Source: Macropodus opercularis
Lineage: Eukaryota > Chordata > Actinopteri > Anabantiformes > Osphronemidae
Direction of reading: 5' to 3'
DNA: 64,000 bases
Assembly (NCBI GenBank): GCA_030770545.1
Contig: CM061100.1
Coordinates: 12,578,501-12,642,500 of the forward strand
The notes under the pieces were generated by a model. That model searched no databases. It was not told the DNA's origin and saw only the letters and a list, made by a program, of their open reading frames with translations. Shown piece after piece: positions 27,201 to 42,200 of this stretch. Every line of letters begins with the position of its first letter. Position 1 is the first letter of the stretch. A program made the translations under genes and the position numbers.

Positions 27201-30200
27201 AAAGTGTGATTCTTTTTTGTTTTCACTCAGTGTTGTTCAGTAGATAAAGCTGTTGAGTGTGGTATCAATCTCCTGATTGGGGATTTGACCCAGCAGCACC
27301 ACCCATGTCAGTAAGAACAAGTACAGTGAGATCATGTGAAGCATGTACATAGAAGGGGGAGATCACTTGACTTTCAACACTTGCATAATAAAATGAGTAC
27401 GCACCATTTTGTTAGCTTCCACTTAACCTGAATATCTTTGCTTTTGCTGCCAGAGCAGGCTTTCGTCTTTGAACTCCAGTTAGCCACAAAACAATAACAC
27501 AAAGACAGAGAATGGAGCTCTATACTGAGGCTTGTCAATTAGCCAGCAGCACCTCTCAGCATCCACACAACTACAGGCCAATTAATCAATGAATTTACAC
27601 AATGAAGTTCTGAGAACCAGAAAACACTGTTATTACAATAAGTGCAATGGTTACTTTTATTGTGGTTTTAATGTAGTAGAGTCACTAATGTCATGTGATA
27701 AATCAGCTTTATATCAACTATTACTGAATGAAGTGCTATTGTTAATTTGAAAACAGTACATAAGTATCCTTAACTAATAAAATGAACAAAGCAACACTTA
27801 AAACACAAGTGGTGAAATACAATGGGCTGCTGAATATAGTACACAGTCAATATGAAAACTACATTATATATGTGTGTGTACAGTACCTTCACATTTTGCC
27901 GAGTTTGACCACGGACATGCAATCCATTTAAATCCAGCAGAAGGCATCCCAGCAGCAAGCACCCTCCAATATGGCAGAGCATGACTGCAGCAGACACAGA
28001 GGTCTGTCTGTACTTCAGCTGTGTTCACGTTAAACCCAGAGGGATTCTGTACACAAGAGGCTGATCCAGCACCCAACAGACACACCTACACCTACGATAC
28101 TGGGTACACAACCTCCTTGTATAGACAATACTTCTGATCTAGCATATGCAGTAGACATGTGAATGGGACGTATCCTGCAGAACATAAGCCCGTAGAGTAA
28201 ATGAAACTGACAAACACAACTGTGTCATGATTAAATTTTTTTGATACTATATCAGATCTATATAATCTCTCATCCACAGAAAGTTTAATCATGTATCCAA
28301 TGTTCTAAACACACAAACATTAAACCTTCACCATTCAATTTACTCCCACTACTCAGTTGACCACAATAGACTGAAGGGGAGAGTTAACATTTGAACGCAG
28401 CAAGCTATCGGCATGGTGCTAACCACAACATGATGGACAACAGAAAAACCTGCTTTAGTGAATCACTGCTCCTCCTATCTGTCGGATGCAGAACAAAGGA
28501 AAACAGGATAAGGCGAGGGGATTCCCACTGCTACTACACATGAATGGATTTTAGCAGGACGGAGCTGACACACTACAAAAAGAATCTCTGGGGGGGCATT
28601 AAGGCAGCAGAAAGCCACAGTATCCATATTCAGCAAATAACCACAGCTAAGAGAAAATATTTGTCATGAAATCTCTGAGGTTGGCTTGATTTATAGCATC
28701 TTGTTGATGAGAGAAGACCTCAAAGTCAAGCACAGTGGGGCAGCCCCCTGTCACAGGAAGCATTGCGTCATGCCTTTGTGGAACAAAAGGAGAGGTGGCC
28801 TGTAGAAAAAAACAGCCATTTAAACAAACAAGAGCAGAGGGAGGTTGATTTAGGGTGAAGAGACCCTCTTTGGGTATTAAAACCTCACGGCATATGTGTG
28901 TGTGCTGAATGGGGAGGGATGAGGAGCAGTGATCCCTTTAAATTCTAAACATCATCATAGAACATCCTCATCCTCCTTGCCACATAATAGCTTCCAGAGA
29001 TCTGCATTGAAAACACATTTCACATTGAACTGTAAGGCTCAGGACTCGGGTCTTACTTGTGTGGAGGGAATTTGGTTCTCAGAGTGGGTTTGCACGTCCT
29101 TAAACAAAGGAAATGATGTGAAAGGAGTGAAGCTGCTGATGTACTGTAGCTCTGTGTGTATGGTGACCTTGAGTGTCGCCTATACACTGGAAGTAAAACG
29201 ACAATTTTCTTTAACCTTATAGTTACCCAGACCTAATATTTCTGCACATCTTAAATACCCTGTTTTAAATGACAGTTGAGAGTAAAATGATTAGTTTCAG
29301 TACATGTTCTAGTTTTAATGACAAAGAAAAGACTAGGGCGTGATTTCTTCCCTGTTCCTCTCTTTCCAACCATTCTTCCCAAACCCTCTGTCTCCTCCTC
29401 ATTCTCTTTTATCCAAGCCCAGTCTTGTCCATAATTACTATATTTTATATTGAAGTCATTTAAAGGAACCTTGCCAAGCAGATGAAAAGTTAATGTTCAG
29501 TGTATGGTAAAGCACATAAATAAAAAAGCTTGGCAGGGTGCAGAGGTTTCCGGTTGGAAAAAACAACCAAAGACATGGTGCTCACATATTCTACCCTTTA
29601 CTGGTTATTCTGCAAACAAAACTGACTGTACCAGGTCAATCTGTTGTTTTTTGACATGCACTAATGACAATGCACTAAAAGATCTTGCTCCCAGATAATA
29701 GGTTCAATTTCGAAGCTTTGGTGAGTAAAATATCCACAAGTTAGGCTCCATGTGTAACTTCTGCCGAATTAGTCTTTTGTGTTTGGTGGTTTAGTGGTTC
29801 ATCACACTCCCGTCTCTTAGATATTTACCAAAACAAAAAAAGGTTTGAGAGTTTGCGGATGATCCTCTGATGTTGAACAATGGAGAATAATTTCATTGCC
29901 CTTTGGTGAATGAATTTTCAAATGATTTCTGAAATGTTGATGCGACTCCTCCCTTAAGCTCAGTGTAAGTAAGGATCTGTGTATTTTGGGGAGAAACAAA
30001 GTGGGTTCTGCTTGCAATGTATGCAAAAGCAGGGCTGCAGAAACAACCAATAATAGTTGTTTAGGCAAAATACAAATGTGTTTTACAAGAACATTCAACA
30101 AAATTCTTTAGGTCTACAAAAGCGGGTCAAGTTTTAGCATGACAGAATTTTGGTGACATCTCTTAAATGGTTTACAGTAGTTTGCCTTTCTCTTTATATC

Positions 30201-33200
30201 CTAGCCAAAAGCAATAAATACAGTATAACGACTCTTTTCTACACAGTTTCAGCGTTTCTCATTTGTGTGTCATATGCTGCTGTAATTCAAGTGCACCCCT
30301 CGGGGATAACAAAGTTACTTTTGATTGTACAGAAAGGGGGAACTTTAGAATTTACAGAAAAAATAAAACTCTTCAGGATGAAAGTATCTGATAATTATTA
30401 ATACTACAGATATAATTTAAACAAACAGGTGCGCACACACGAACATTTAAGACAATAATTACAATATATCACAAAGTTTGATATTTAGAGGTGGAAAAAA
30501 GTAAATACATTTAAGTAAAGTATAACACCTGCTTGGAAGTAAGTGAGTAAGTAAGTACCCAAAAGGTTCCAGGCAAGTATGAGAACATGTTGCTCATCAT
30601 TGTCCCTCTGAATTGCTGACAGTGACGGAATGATTTAAACACTCTCCTGACAACATAATACACATACTTTATAAAGCAATCAGCAATGACAGTTTGGACA
30701 AGAGGTGAACACAGGGTTACGGCCTGATGACCTTCTATACAACAGACCTTGGTGACTCTTATCTGGCCTTCGAAAGGTGTAACTGAGGCTAGTAGTGTAA
30801 GTGTCTCCACCAAAACGTATAAGACACTAAAAAGGGCAGTTTCAGACTGTCTTTGTGTGACAAATACTGTATACTGATTAAACTAGAAGAAGGTTTGTAA
30901 GACATGTTTAGAAACTAAAAGAAAATGTACAAGCTAGCCAGTGTAAAAATCTTTGCATTTGGTGAAGACCAAAATAGGGCTTACAAGTAAAAGAATAGGA
31001 ATCCTTTTATGCAAAAAGATGTTGTTCCCCCAACATGAAAAATGATACATCACACAATCATTCACACGTATAGTACACAGTCAGACAAATGTACTGCTTT
31101 GGTTTTCCCGCTGCAAAGTACACTTTCTGCTTTGCTACCTGGTCAAGAGAAAACCAAAGACGAACTAAGTCATTAGTTAAGACATTAGAGCAAATTAGCC
31201 CCAAAGCCCAAGACAAATACATCTACCTAGAGTACAGTAAATGAATGTGCAATGAAATCAGACACTACATGAACGTCTGTGAATTAAACGAATCATGCAT
31301 AAGTGTCAAAATGATAGATGATTTTTTTCCACGTTTGTGTTTCAGCATGCCAGATGAAAGCTTTGGTCTGACAGGTTTCAAGAAGGCCTCTCCAGAGACG
31401 TGAGTGCAAACGTTTGGTTGCGTTAGATTTTGTGATCACTGGCAAATGTGTCGGCGTCTGCCACTCTGTGATCCACTGATTCATTGTAAACAGTGTTTTA
31501 CACCGTTTATATAACTGAAGGCCCTACAACGAATTGCATTTTGTCTTGTAGTGACATTTGGTATAGAAAAAACCAGCACAAGCTCTTCCATGCGCTGCCT
31601 CCTGAAGAAAAGGTATTAAGACTGATATATATATGTGATATATGTACATGCTGATTACAAGGACTTAAGGCCGTCCGCATACTCTGGAGATCATAGCTCT
31701 GTTTTTGTAATTACATGTTTAGCTGAGGTCCCTGACCTCCAGGAGTGTAACATCTTAGTGTACACTGGAGGACGTGTATATTAACTGTTCATGTGCCATG
31801 TGTCTGAAGAGAACACCTGTCAGGGGAGCTGGTGGGCCCAGAGGGGGCATGCATCAGTGTCAGGAAATCCCAGCCCCAACGGTCAAAAATGCATGTTTCA
31901 AAGACGACAGCAGCAGCAGACGGAAAAAAGAAACAGCCTTCACAGAGACAGTGGAACTGAAGCTCTGGTCTCAGTATATTTTTAAAAGACAAAAAACATA
32001 TTCAAAATCACTCAATATCTTGACTTGGCTCAGTGATTACTTTCACCTGTTCTCCCTCTTGTTTGCGGAGGACAGAAGTGCCCCTCTCTCAGTACTCAAA
32101 CCATCGTATTATCTGTACCTCATTGTTCACCCGGGTTCGTTTTCTTGCTGCTGATGGGACTGACACTGAGGAGGAGCCAAGCAGGTGAGAGCTGTTCAGG
32201 TATGAGCAGGCACCAGTTTCTGGTGATGTTTGAGTCTTCGTGTCAATCAAAACGACCATGACCCTACTATCTTTGTTTTAGTTTTTCCCCTTCAGGTTTC
32301 TTACTTTAGTTTACACATTTTCTTGGACAGCGTTTTGTGTTTGGGGAAGGTTTGTGTTTTTTTCACCCCTTTTTATTGATGCCTACCAGGAGAGGAGTAG
32401 ACTTGGTGGAGGTTTGTCTCAATGATAAATGAACTACAAATCCCAGATATCCTGGATATCCGCCATCTTGCATATTCATCACTATTAGACGTTCTGCTCC
32501 ACTCCCCCACTTACTCTAGCCACCCCCACTTTCTGCCACTCATTACCTGCCTCATTTGACTAACTATTCTCACCTGCTTCTTCAAGCTACCAGTCTGCTG
32601 CATTTACAACCAGACATCAGCCATCACCAAGACCAAGCTTCTGATTCATGCCTTAAAGACCAAGATCGGCTATTTCTCACACTTTGAGTTTATAGAAATG
32701 ATTTACTAAGCCTAAAAAATGTTTGTTCCTATGATGCCCTGCAGCTAGTCACCATTTTAAAGTCTTTTTTTTTTGTCCTCCAGAGTTTTATGTTCCAGTG
32801 CTTTTGTTTGGAGGATTGTTAAGCTGTTCTTTGGTGTGTTGATCATGTCCTGGTAAGCAGTGGCTCCTTTTCATTTGAGATTATTTTGATGCTCATATTT
32901 TGGGCATTTTGTTTCTGTGCCCGGTTATTCAAAGTCTTCACGTCACCAAGTTTCCACTACACACTATTACGTTCCTGGTCCACTGGTTACGGACTGCTTC
33001 TGCTCTACTCATCTGACACCTGAACCTATGTATTTACTTAGACTACCCCTTTCTCTCTGGAGCACCCACACCAGTCTGTCCTTCTTATTCATTTGTTTAA
33101 CAATCATACTTTTGAATCAAGTTTTGGTCTCTGGTGCTTATTGGTCTTAAAAGTATTTCGTTGTGCCATGTTAACAGACAATGTAACTTCAGAGAGAAAC

Positions 33201-36200
33201 CGATTTAGTCATAATATGAAAAAAACAGCTGAGCACAAGAGAGACAGATAATGACAGAGATGCAGTCACTGGAGGTTTTCCCATAAGATTTCAGTAACTA
33301 TTAAAATAGATCTGGTACAGCCTGTTTGTGCAAACATTGTCCAGAACATAAAACACCAGGAGAGTGTCTAGTGGCTACGTCATTGTAAAAGCATCCTAAT
33401 TACCATCCTGATGGTGAATCTGCTGGTGGAGCTGGCATGCCATGGCATTCAGGTTGCAGCCCCTTTAGCAATGCTAAATAATTTTGAACCAGAGCCATCA
33501 CACGGATTGTTTCAGACATTTTCTATGGGAATGACGTGCAGTAAATTCAAACCAGCTTTGCTTTTCTTCACTTTGAGGCATATGGTCATTGTCAGTGTAT
33601 ACATTCCAGAAACACAGTTTATTCTTTAAGTTCTAGTCTAAACAGTAGTATTTCAAGAAGTATTTTTGTTTGGTCTGAGTGGTTACACTACGGTAACACC
33701 AAAACAGATTTCTGATGTTTATGTTTTCAGGTGCTATAGATGCTTATGGGTGCTACAGTATGTTGTGCAATACACATTTCAACAGAAAATTATAAGAAGT
33801 TCGGCCTTTAGGTAAAAGAACAACTTCAAAATATTTAAAGTCAGAGTCATCTTTCAGGACATTATAGTATCCACTGTGTTCAAAAATAGTTTCCAGTTTA
33901 AAAATGGACGAACTGCTGATCCAACATGCTTTGGTTGTAGGTTCGTTGTCTATTGTTCTTAGTATCTAATAACAAATCTCACTAGCTTTTCAGACAGGAT
34001 TTCCAAAAAATGCAAAATACGTGTAAGCTACAGTAATTAATCAAAGCAGGTTTTAAACATCAGCCTGTAAGAATTGCCACAACAAATACCACTGAGCAGA
34101 CACAGACTGACAAAGCAGAGCGGTCAGGCACTCAGGCGTGCAATCGCACACATGTAGTACACACATATGCTCACCATGCACACGCAAAGTGAACAAGTCA
34201 GCCAAGGACAAGAGTCCTGGTCGAGCCCTTGACACCTGGGGCTCAGCATCGCAGCACTGATTAATGACAGATACTGAATGGAAGTAAAAGTGCCAGTGGC
34301 TGTAGGCTGCCTTCCTGTCCACAGGTGGATATTATCACCATTATCCAAGCTCTTCAACTAGAGCTTTGGGACACAGCAGTCATTAACGCGTGTCTTTTTG
34401 AAATGAATATTGAATTTTTGTATGACAATATACTCACAGTTCTGTCAATGCTCAAGAATGACTCATCCTTGGGATCCCAAACCAGGTTCTCCAGGTCATT
34501 TGAGGACATCACTGTCTTCTGTAGAAACAGTAGAGAAATTTCAGTTACAAATTAGCAGAATGGTTCAAAACCATAGCAAGTATAGTTCTTGCTTTAGATT
34601 CTCAGATTAACATTAATCATGCTTCACAGTATGTTATAGGTTATACTGTCAAAGTACTAACTGCTGGAGTCTGAGTGTCTGGGCTGTAGGCTTTAAAAGA
34701 CGTCTGGCTTTACCTGAACAACCTCATTTAACATGTCAGGGCCTTATTGTTTACATAGTGAAGAGAACAATTCAATGAGAGATGTTTGACTATTAAGAAT
34801 TAAGAATATTTCCTCTTCTTTTAGTTTTCTTTTCCACACATCTTTCCTCACCTCCAAGGCATTGTTGGTACGTGGGGTACGAGGAGGATTTGGGGCTGTC
34901 TCGCCATAGCAGGCCGGGTGGTGGCTGCATTGTAGTTGGGCAGCATCTGGGTTGTCCATCAGGAAGGTCAGCTGTCGGATAAAGCCCTGCCAGATACAAA
35001 GCAATGCAGCCTAATGAACTTACTGTTTATCTGCTTACTGTATACACCGTAGAGATTTTCACGCACACTTCCTGTATGCAAACAGAATGAAAGGACAAGT
35101 TTCAACAGTCCGGTTTTGCAGGTCAAGTATTTCACTGCAGCTTTCAGTTACCTGTAACTCTGACATCATCCCAAACATGAGAAACACCACATCAGCAGAC
35201 AGTTAAAAACCTCTACCCCCAGGCTGTGTTTATAAGAATTTGTCTGTGGGAAAGTAGTCATATGGGTGAGAGTGTGTTCAGTTTGACAGACAGATAAGAA
35301 TGACTTGCAGCTACGCATCACACTCGTATGACCACAAAAGGGCCCAAATGAAAACTTGTTTCAACAAGCGCCTTGATCTCACATGTTAAAGAAAGCAAAT
35401 AAGAGACAGCAACACAGAATAAGTTATTTAAAGAGTTAAAGAGTTATTTGCTGTTGAAAAACAGCAGGGAGAGCACATCGCGAAGTAAACAAATGATGTA
35501 ATGTCTGTACAAAATGTTTCTACAGACATGTATTATACTATAACCACCTAATCAGAAACAAAAAGGTGGGGGACAATCGCACCAACACCACTTCACTCTA
35601 ACTTCTCATTACCTATGAAACATCCAGGTCTTCTTTTTATATAATTTTCTCCACAAATACAGGTTTAGCATGGTTACACATGGTTTACTGTGGGCTGACA
35701 CAGGACCTGCTCTCATTCTTATGTTATGACAGGCTTTGGCAGCATGTTCGTAACGTAAAACAAGGTACATCGCTTGACCAAATGAGCTACCACTGTAACA
35801 AACGATGGAAAATCCATAGTAACAGTCAGAGGTTCAGTTTATTGCCTTCTTGTGCCACTAATTCTCATCATCAAACATACCATATGTTACATTATAATAC
35901 ATTTCATCTCACAAGTAGGTTAACTTGGAAATAAAAATGAATGAAGCTGCATTTATATAGAGAAACACAAACTATAAAAACCCTCTCTATGTGTGCTTAC
36001 AGTTTACTAAATTAAATACACAAATGTCTATGATACTTTGTCTGAACAGCGCTGATTGAAAGTACTACAGTATATTTTTCTATGTTTTAGTGTCATTTTA
36101 CATTACAACCCCCACTGGACGACTGAAGCACACATACCGTATCTTAATTGTGAAGGTGGGAGAGTCAGTGATTATTCTCAGCTTGACTGCTGGATTTATG

Positions 36201-39200
36201 AATTCTTTATTATTAACTGCACCCAAGACAGTCAGAATAATGACAGTCTAATTGTTTTGTTTGTCTGTATAACATATACTGTATTTTATGGATCATTTAG
36301 TCTAAATGATCCATAAAGACAGAGACAGTTTAAGTGACTTATGATGCTGTGTAACAATGATTATTAAGTGTTTGTGTAAATTTGAGCAATTCATTTTGAT
36401 AGATTAATAAATTAACATTACACAATAACATTAATTAACAGTTTACACTGCTTAGTTTTTCCAAAACATTATTATAACTAAATTGCAATCAGAACACTGT
36501 TGGTAGGTAAACTGACAACTGACTGTTGTCACTTATTGAACAGAGAATAGAAATAATAAAAATATTTATTGGTGCCTACAGTAATTACAGCTGAACCCTG
36601 TTTCCTGTGTGAAGCCTTCTTCATATTAAATAATACATGTACATCACTTAGATACTTTGTGTGTGTAAGAAAACTGCTAAAAATAAGTAAATTTAGAAAG
36701 GATCCATGTCATATCACATCCTCCACTGAAGATGGGTGGAGTCCTATGTTACTGTCTACGTTCTCACCAACTACCACAACTACTATGGACAGACTGTTGA
36801 CAATGGCAGTTGAAAATCACACTGAAGTAACACCGAACCTTTACAGAACGCCTTCCTGAACGACATCTCTAAACTGCAGGGGTTACTTCATTAGTTATTT
36901 GTCATTATTATTGTAACCAGCGCAAATAAAGTAAAGAATAAGGCAACTTGCACATAGTTTTGACACAACTTTTGTAAAACATTTATAAAGCAACGTTTTC
37001 AAGATGCTACAATGTTTAAAAGAAGTTACAACAGCTCTGTCCTCTTTTTCACTATTTATCTTCTTTTCTATTGTTTGTTGGCCTATTTTACAGGTTTTCT
37101 TAATTATGGTCAAATCCTGTTGCAAGTCTGCACAGAGGTAGATCACCTTCATTACTTTTCTGTTTAGTTTTTTTTTTTTACAGTTTTTTTAACCTTTTTA
37201 CAAGTGCGTCTGGGGAGCCCCTCAGCTCCACACATGGCTCCATTATCTACACCAGAGACCAGTTGCTAGCGCTGAGCGGCCCTGCATCTCTCTACACAGA
37301 GAAGCCTGAGGTTCCACCTTTAATACGGAGGAAAGGGAGAGGATGCAGAGCAGACGAAAGCTCAAGGAGGAGTGGTTGGAGCAGAACAATGTTCGAGATG
37401 TATGCAGAGGCCTAAAGACCATCTCTGGACAGAGCAGAGGGGCAGGGACTGGTGAAGATCAGGGCTTGGCCAACAAGTTTAATCTGTTTTTCAACAGATT
37501 TGACTCCAGTCCCACTCTCACCACTTCACACATCTTAGTTCCTAAGACTACGCACACTAAGGAGCCAAACCACTACAGACCAGTTGCCTTGACCTCCCAT
37601 CTTATGAAGACCATGGAGAGGCTCATCCTCAGCAACTTTCGGTCTGTGGTGAGCACAGGAATAAACCTGCTGCAGTTTGCCTACAGGCCGAACATTGGGG
37701 TGGACGATGCCGTCATCTACCTGCTGCATCGGGCGCTGACTCAACTGGAGGCCTCCGGAACCGCTGTGAGGGTCATGTTTTTTGACTTCTCCAGCGCCTT
37801 CAACACCATTCAGCCGGCACTTCTAAGAGAGCAGCTGGAAAGGGCAAAAGTGGGTGGACAACTGGCTGCGTGATAAACTGACTACCTCCTTGACTTCCAG
37901 AGGAAACCACCACATCACACACCGATGAGCATCCAGGGCTCAGACATTGAGGTAGTGGACAGTTTTAAGGACTTGGGTGTTTACCTAAACCGTAAACGGG
38001 ACTGGACTCATAACAGTCCCTGTACAAGAAGGGCCAAAGTGGCCTCCACCTTCTGAGGAGACTGAGGTCCTCTGGAGTGAGCAGCCTCTGTTAAGGACAT
38101 TTTATGACTCTGTGGTAGCCTCTGTTCTCCACTACGCTGTGGTCTGCTGGGGTGCAGGCAGCACGGACCGGGACAGAAAGAGACTCAACAAGCTGGTCAG
38201 GAGGCCAGTTCTGTCTGTCCTGGGCGTCCACTGCACTCTGTGGAGGAGGTGGGTAAGGAGGAGCCTCCACTGCAATAGACAGTGGAGGCTCTAAGCAACT
38301 CCTTCAGTGGAAGACTGATCCACCCCAAGTGTATGAAGGAGCAGTAGCGCAGATCCCTCATTCCCACTGCTGTTAGACTGTACAATCAGTCTAACAGCCC
38401 CACCATGCACCAATTATTTTGTATAGTTTATTTGGACATCTATGTACAGTATTTTGTATTTGTAAAAATTGTAATTGTAAATTTGTATAATGGTTCTTAT
38501 TCTTCGCACACGCTGCACTTTTATTCTTTTGCACCTGCTGATTGTCTGTGGCTGTTGTAACAACTGAATTTCCCCACTGTGGGATCAATAAAAATCTTAT
38601 CTTATTATAATGAATGCAAATAGGCAGAAAAAAGTGGTGACTGTCCGTTGAATACACAATAATGTAGGCACTGTTTTCTAACTGCTTCTTGAGCTGAGGT
38701 TCCTGTTTTGTGGACCAAGTGCGGCAAAGCTAATGAAACTGAGCTGCTTACAGTTGCTTGTTATCATCTTTGGGTTTATAAAACATTTGGGAAATTATAC
38801 TTTTTCGCTGCATTTCACCATGTCAATAATAAATGAGCACATGCATTCATCAAACAGTATTTTGTGGTGTATTTGAAACGTTCCTGGAGCCATAGCTGTT
38901 GTGATGAATGACAAGATTACAGCCATGCTGTAGATAAACGAGCTGTAACTCCTCCAGATCAGCTGATTTCTGTTTTGAGAGAACTAACAGTTAAATTATA
39001 GAGTGAAAACAATAGTGAATCATGTTCATGGTGTTAAATTTATCACGAGTCTCATTCAGTGAAGCTACACACACCAAAATGACAGAGATTCAAAATGTTC
39101 AATCCTGAATGGTCTTGTGTCTAATGGTGCTTAAACAGGTTGGTAAAGCTAAATGATGAGTCAAACAGCAAAGTGAGATTGCTCTTTTATATACTGAAGG

Positions 39201-42200
39201 CAAAAAGCTACGCTGTTACCCCACAGATCACAACAAGGCTGAAGTTGCCAGATTCTCATCTCTCATTCGCTAGTTTTACAGATACAGTGACACAATTGCA
39301 CAGACAACCTGAAAGCCACTAGTTCATCCTATTCTGACTGATGATGATTTGCACTGCTTACAATAACATTACATATTAACATAATCTATCCTATACGCAC
39401 CAAAAAAATGTTTTTATGGTTTGTTTCTCTATGACACTTCTTTCATTCTCTACTAAATAAAATCCAACAATCACGTAAGTTTACATAACAAAAACTTCTG
39501 ATCACTGTTTAGTTATAACAACATTTGGAAGTCCAAAATATTAATTAAATCACGACCCATAGCAACAGAGATGTTTATAGGCTGGAAATGTGGAAGTGAT
39601 TCTTTTTGAATGCTTGTTTTTTTTATTATAATTTTTTTCCAGTGTAAAAAAAAAGCAGAGCTGTAATAACATATGAAGCTGGGTGGGAGTCACTCACCTC
39701 CAAGGGAGTCTCAAAGCCCTCAATAATGCCTCCAACCATAAACAGCCCATTGGCGCTGATCCCCATGCCATGGTAATCCCAGTCAACGTTCTCCAGAAGA
39801 GAGCAGTCCACATACAGTGCTAACTGCTTGGCAGACACACTCAGAGACACATGGTGCCACTTTCCATCAGATAGACCGCTGACTGGGAACCTAGTAGGGA
39901 CACATGGGTAAGTATGCAATTGTAAAATATAATGTTTAAGGTGCAAAACCATTTGTTGCACATACACTGAGCAATGTTTGTAAGCCACTACTGACGAGTA
40001 TCTGATGCTAGACAATAAATAATTCCAAGAAACCGTATTTTGTTGTTCAGAAGCAGGAGACTGTCAGCTAGATGGAACAAGCTGAAAACAAACAGCTCTC
40101 ATACATATATATTGCTACCTTATAAAGTTGTAATGGCTACTATGTTGTTTTAATTACAGTAACTACACAGCAGATACAGAAAAATATTAACACTGCAATA
40201 CATGTTCGCATATTTGAGCCAACAATCCCTAATTGACTTTTTGTTGCTTTATGTTCCACATCTGTTTCTAGTTCCAATGCCAAAACTTGAAAAGTCTGGA
40301 TTTTTCATTAGAAGCTCAAGAAAAACTTACAAATTTATACTTATCTTTTATTTTTACTTACAACTTGCATGAATTAGATCCAAATGCAGATTCTCATCAA
40401 GATTTTACATCCCTCAATTTGGAGCCAAACGCTAATTAATTTTTTCACAAAAGCAGCAGTTACTTTCAAGTCCTGCAAGCAAAGCTTTGATGTGTAAATC
40501 CTGTGGAGTTCCCCTTTAAGATATACAATATTAATTATTGAAACTTTATCTTTAAACACACATGGTTTGGAAGAGTCCAAACAGACTGTAAGAAAAGCTA
40601 ACAGATGTATAACTGTGTAACTGACTTCTTCTAACTTTTAACTTAACTTCGAACTTAACCCAGTTTAACTCCTATCTTGTTATGAAGAGGCGTGATTCTC
40701 TGATGAGAAACCTGCCAAGGAACTGGTAATACATTATTTTATTACAGCCAGTCAAACAGAGAGACCGAATAATGCAAACAACAAATAGTTCCACAGAACT
40801 TTCCTTAATCTTACATTAACATACTGTATGCATATCTCTGGATTTTTGGAATAATGGGTTATGGAGTTGAATTAATTAATAAAAGCCTAAATCTGCCAAA
40901 CAGGGCTTGCTAAGAACATACACACACAGGCTTAATTCAATCTCAAAACATCTGAGTCAAAGAAAGAAATAAAAAAGTCTCACTCATAATGTCGTTGCTG
41001 TGTTCCTATGAAAATAATTGCACGAGCACTGACTCGCAGTTGCATCATAAGGTGGTTGTTGGGGCTGAGCATGGTAAAAACACTGCGTTCTTCTCTCTGA
41101 GGGCTCCGCAGCTGCACCAATAAACTGAACTCATGTAGAAACCTAAACACAAACAAAGACGCATGACATGTAGCAAGAGAATAGAAAAGCTTAATAACCA
41201 CAACGGACACCACCAGGTCTTATTAAATTTGTTCTATCTGAGTGCACGAACATTTGTTTATAAGTCCCTCAAGGCAAATAGTTTGATTTCTAAAACCCCA
41301 AATGAAGTAAATAACAGTAGTGCAGCACAAACAAGACAAGACAAAACTGTACCCATCAGTGAAGAGCTGTCCTAGGGAAAGAGCCAAGGTGGAGTACTGT
41401 CCCACCTGCAGAACTGGACACCTCTCCTCCACAGTCACGGAGGCATTAGTGCTGTTTAACACCTGAAGAGAGAGCTCCTGCAGAATGTTGACCTCGTCTG
41501 TAGTGAGATAATAATATATTCAAATCATTTCTGTTGGTACAATGTTCATTGTTAAGTACTGTAATAGTAAATACTCAGGGGCAGGATCATAAACATCTGT
41601 GTCACACTGGCTGCCAAACGTTGTCCATGCCATAAGACTTCTTCCACCAAGACATGATTGAGCCTGCTTTGGATCCTGAACGATCCTCTACCGTATTAGT
41701 AAATAGTATACTGTACACCAACTAACCTTTTTTGTATTAGAAGAACAGACAGATATGGACTGTGTGGAAAAAAATACTAAAAACAAATCAAAAGCAGTTA
41801 TTGACAGAAGATGGATGGTTGACAATCTTTTCTACTGTGAGTGTGATCTTTCACTAATTTCTTATTGTCATTTATATAATGAAAGCTTTAATGAATAATA
41901 AAGAAACATATACATTGTATAATAGTACATTAAATTGCAATTGCAGCATTGCTTCAAAAACCAAAAAAAACCAAAAAAGTTTATAATTGTTTGTCCTATT
42001 CGTCTCATTGTTTTTGGTCCCGTTCTCTGAAACTTTAAGGCTGTTGCCATTTGCAGAAACCAAACTAAGTAATTTGTCTGTTGCCACTTAAGGGAAACCT
42101 TTACATGCTGTGAAAAGAACTGATTACTAAAAACCGGAAAACCATTTACGGGGCCCTTGTCTTTCAAAGCTGCTGAGGTCTGCCACAAGTTATATCCTCT

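Larger units (their letters stand above)
23500..34437 (-). other. Intron 6 (10.9 kb)
   Basis: Separates the TSPN/acidic exons from the variable-region exon. It holds the candidate alternative first exon at 27887-27982 and a decayed Tc1-like remnant (25996-26430). The rest is AT-rich noncoding sequence; the longest open frames (for example 26511-26921 on plus, 31774-32154 on plus) match nothing I recognise and lack splice-site support. Confidence 0.65.
34987..39697 (-). other. Intron 4 (4.7 kb)
   Basis: Carries the Rex1/CR1-like LINE fragment (37198-38607) and a perfect 16-bp inverted repeat (36285-36317). Nothing else is supported. The neighbouring introns 5 (34519-34851), 3 (39891-40983) and 2 (41143-41352) show no features. 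Confidence 0.65.

Noticed and set aside
30488..30560. Possible nonautonomous DNA element (GTGGAAAAAAGTAAATACAT...)
   Set aside because: Resembles a common fish repeat end, but no second end or clear boundary could be found.
31774..32154. 126-residue plus-strand ORF in intron 6
   Set aside because: No family resemblance; antisense within an intron, most likely a chance open frame.
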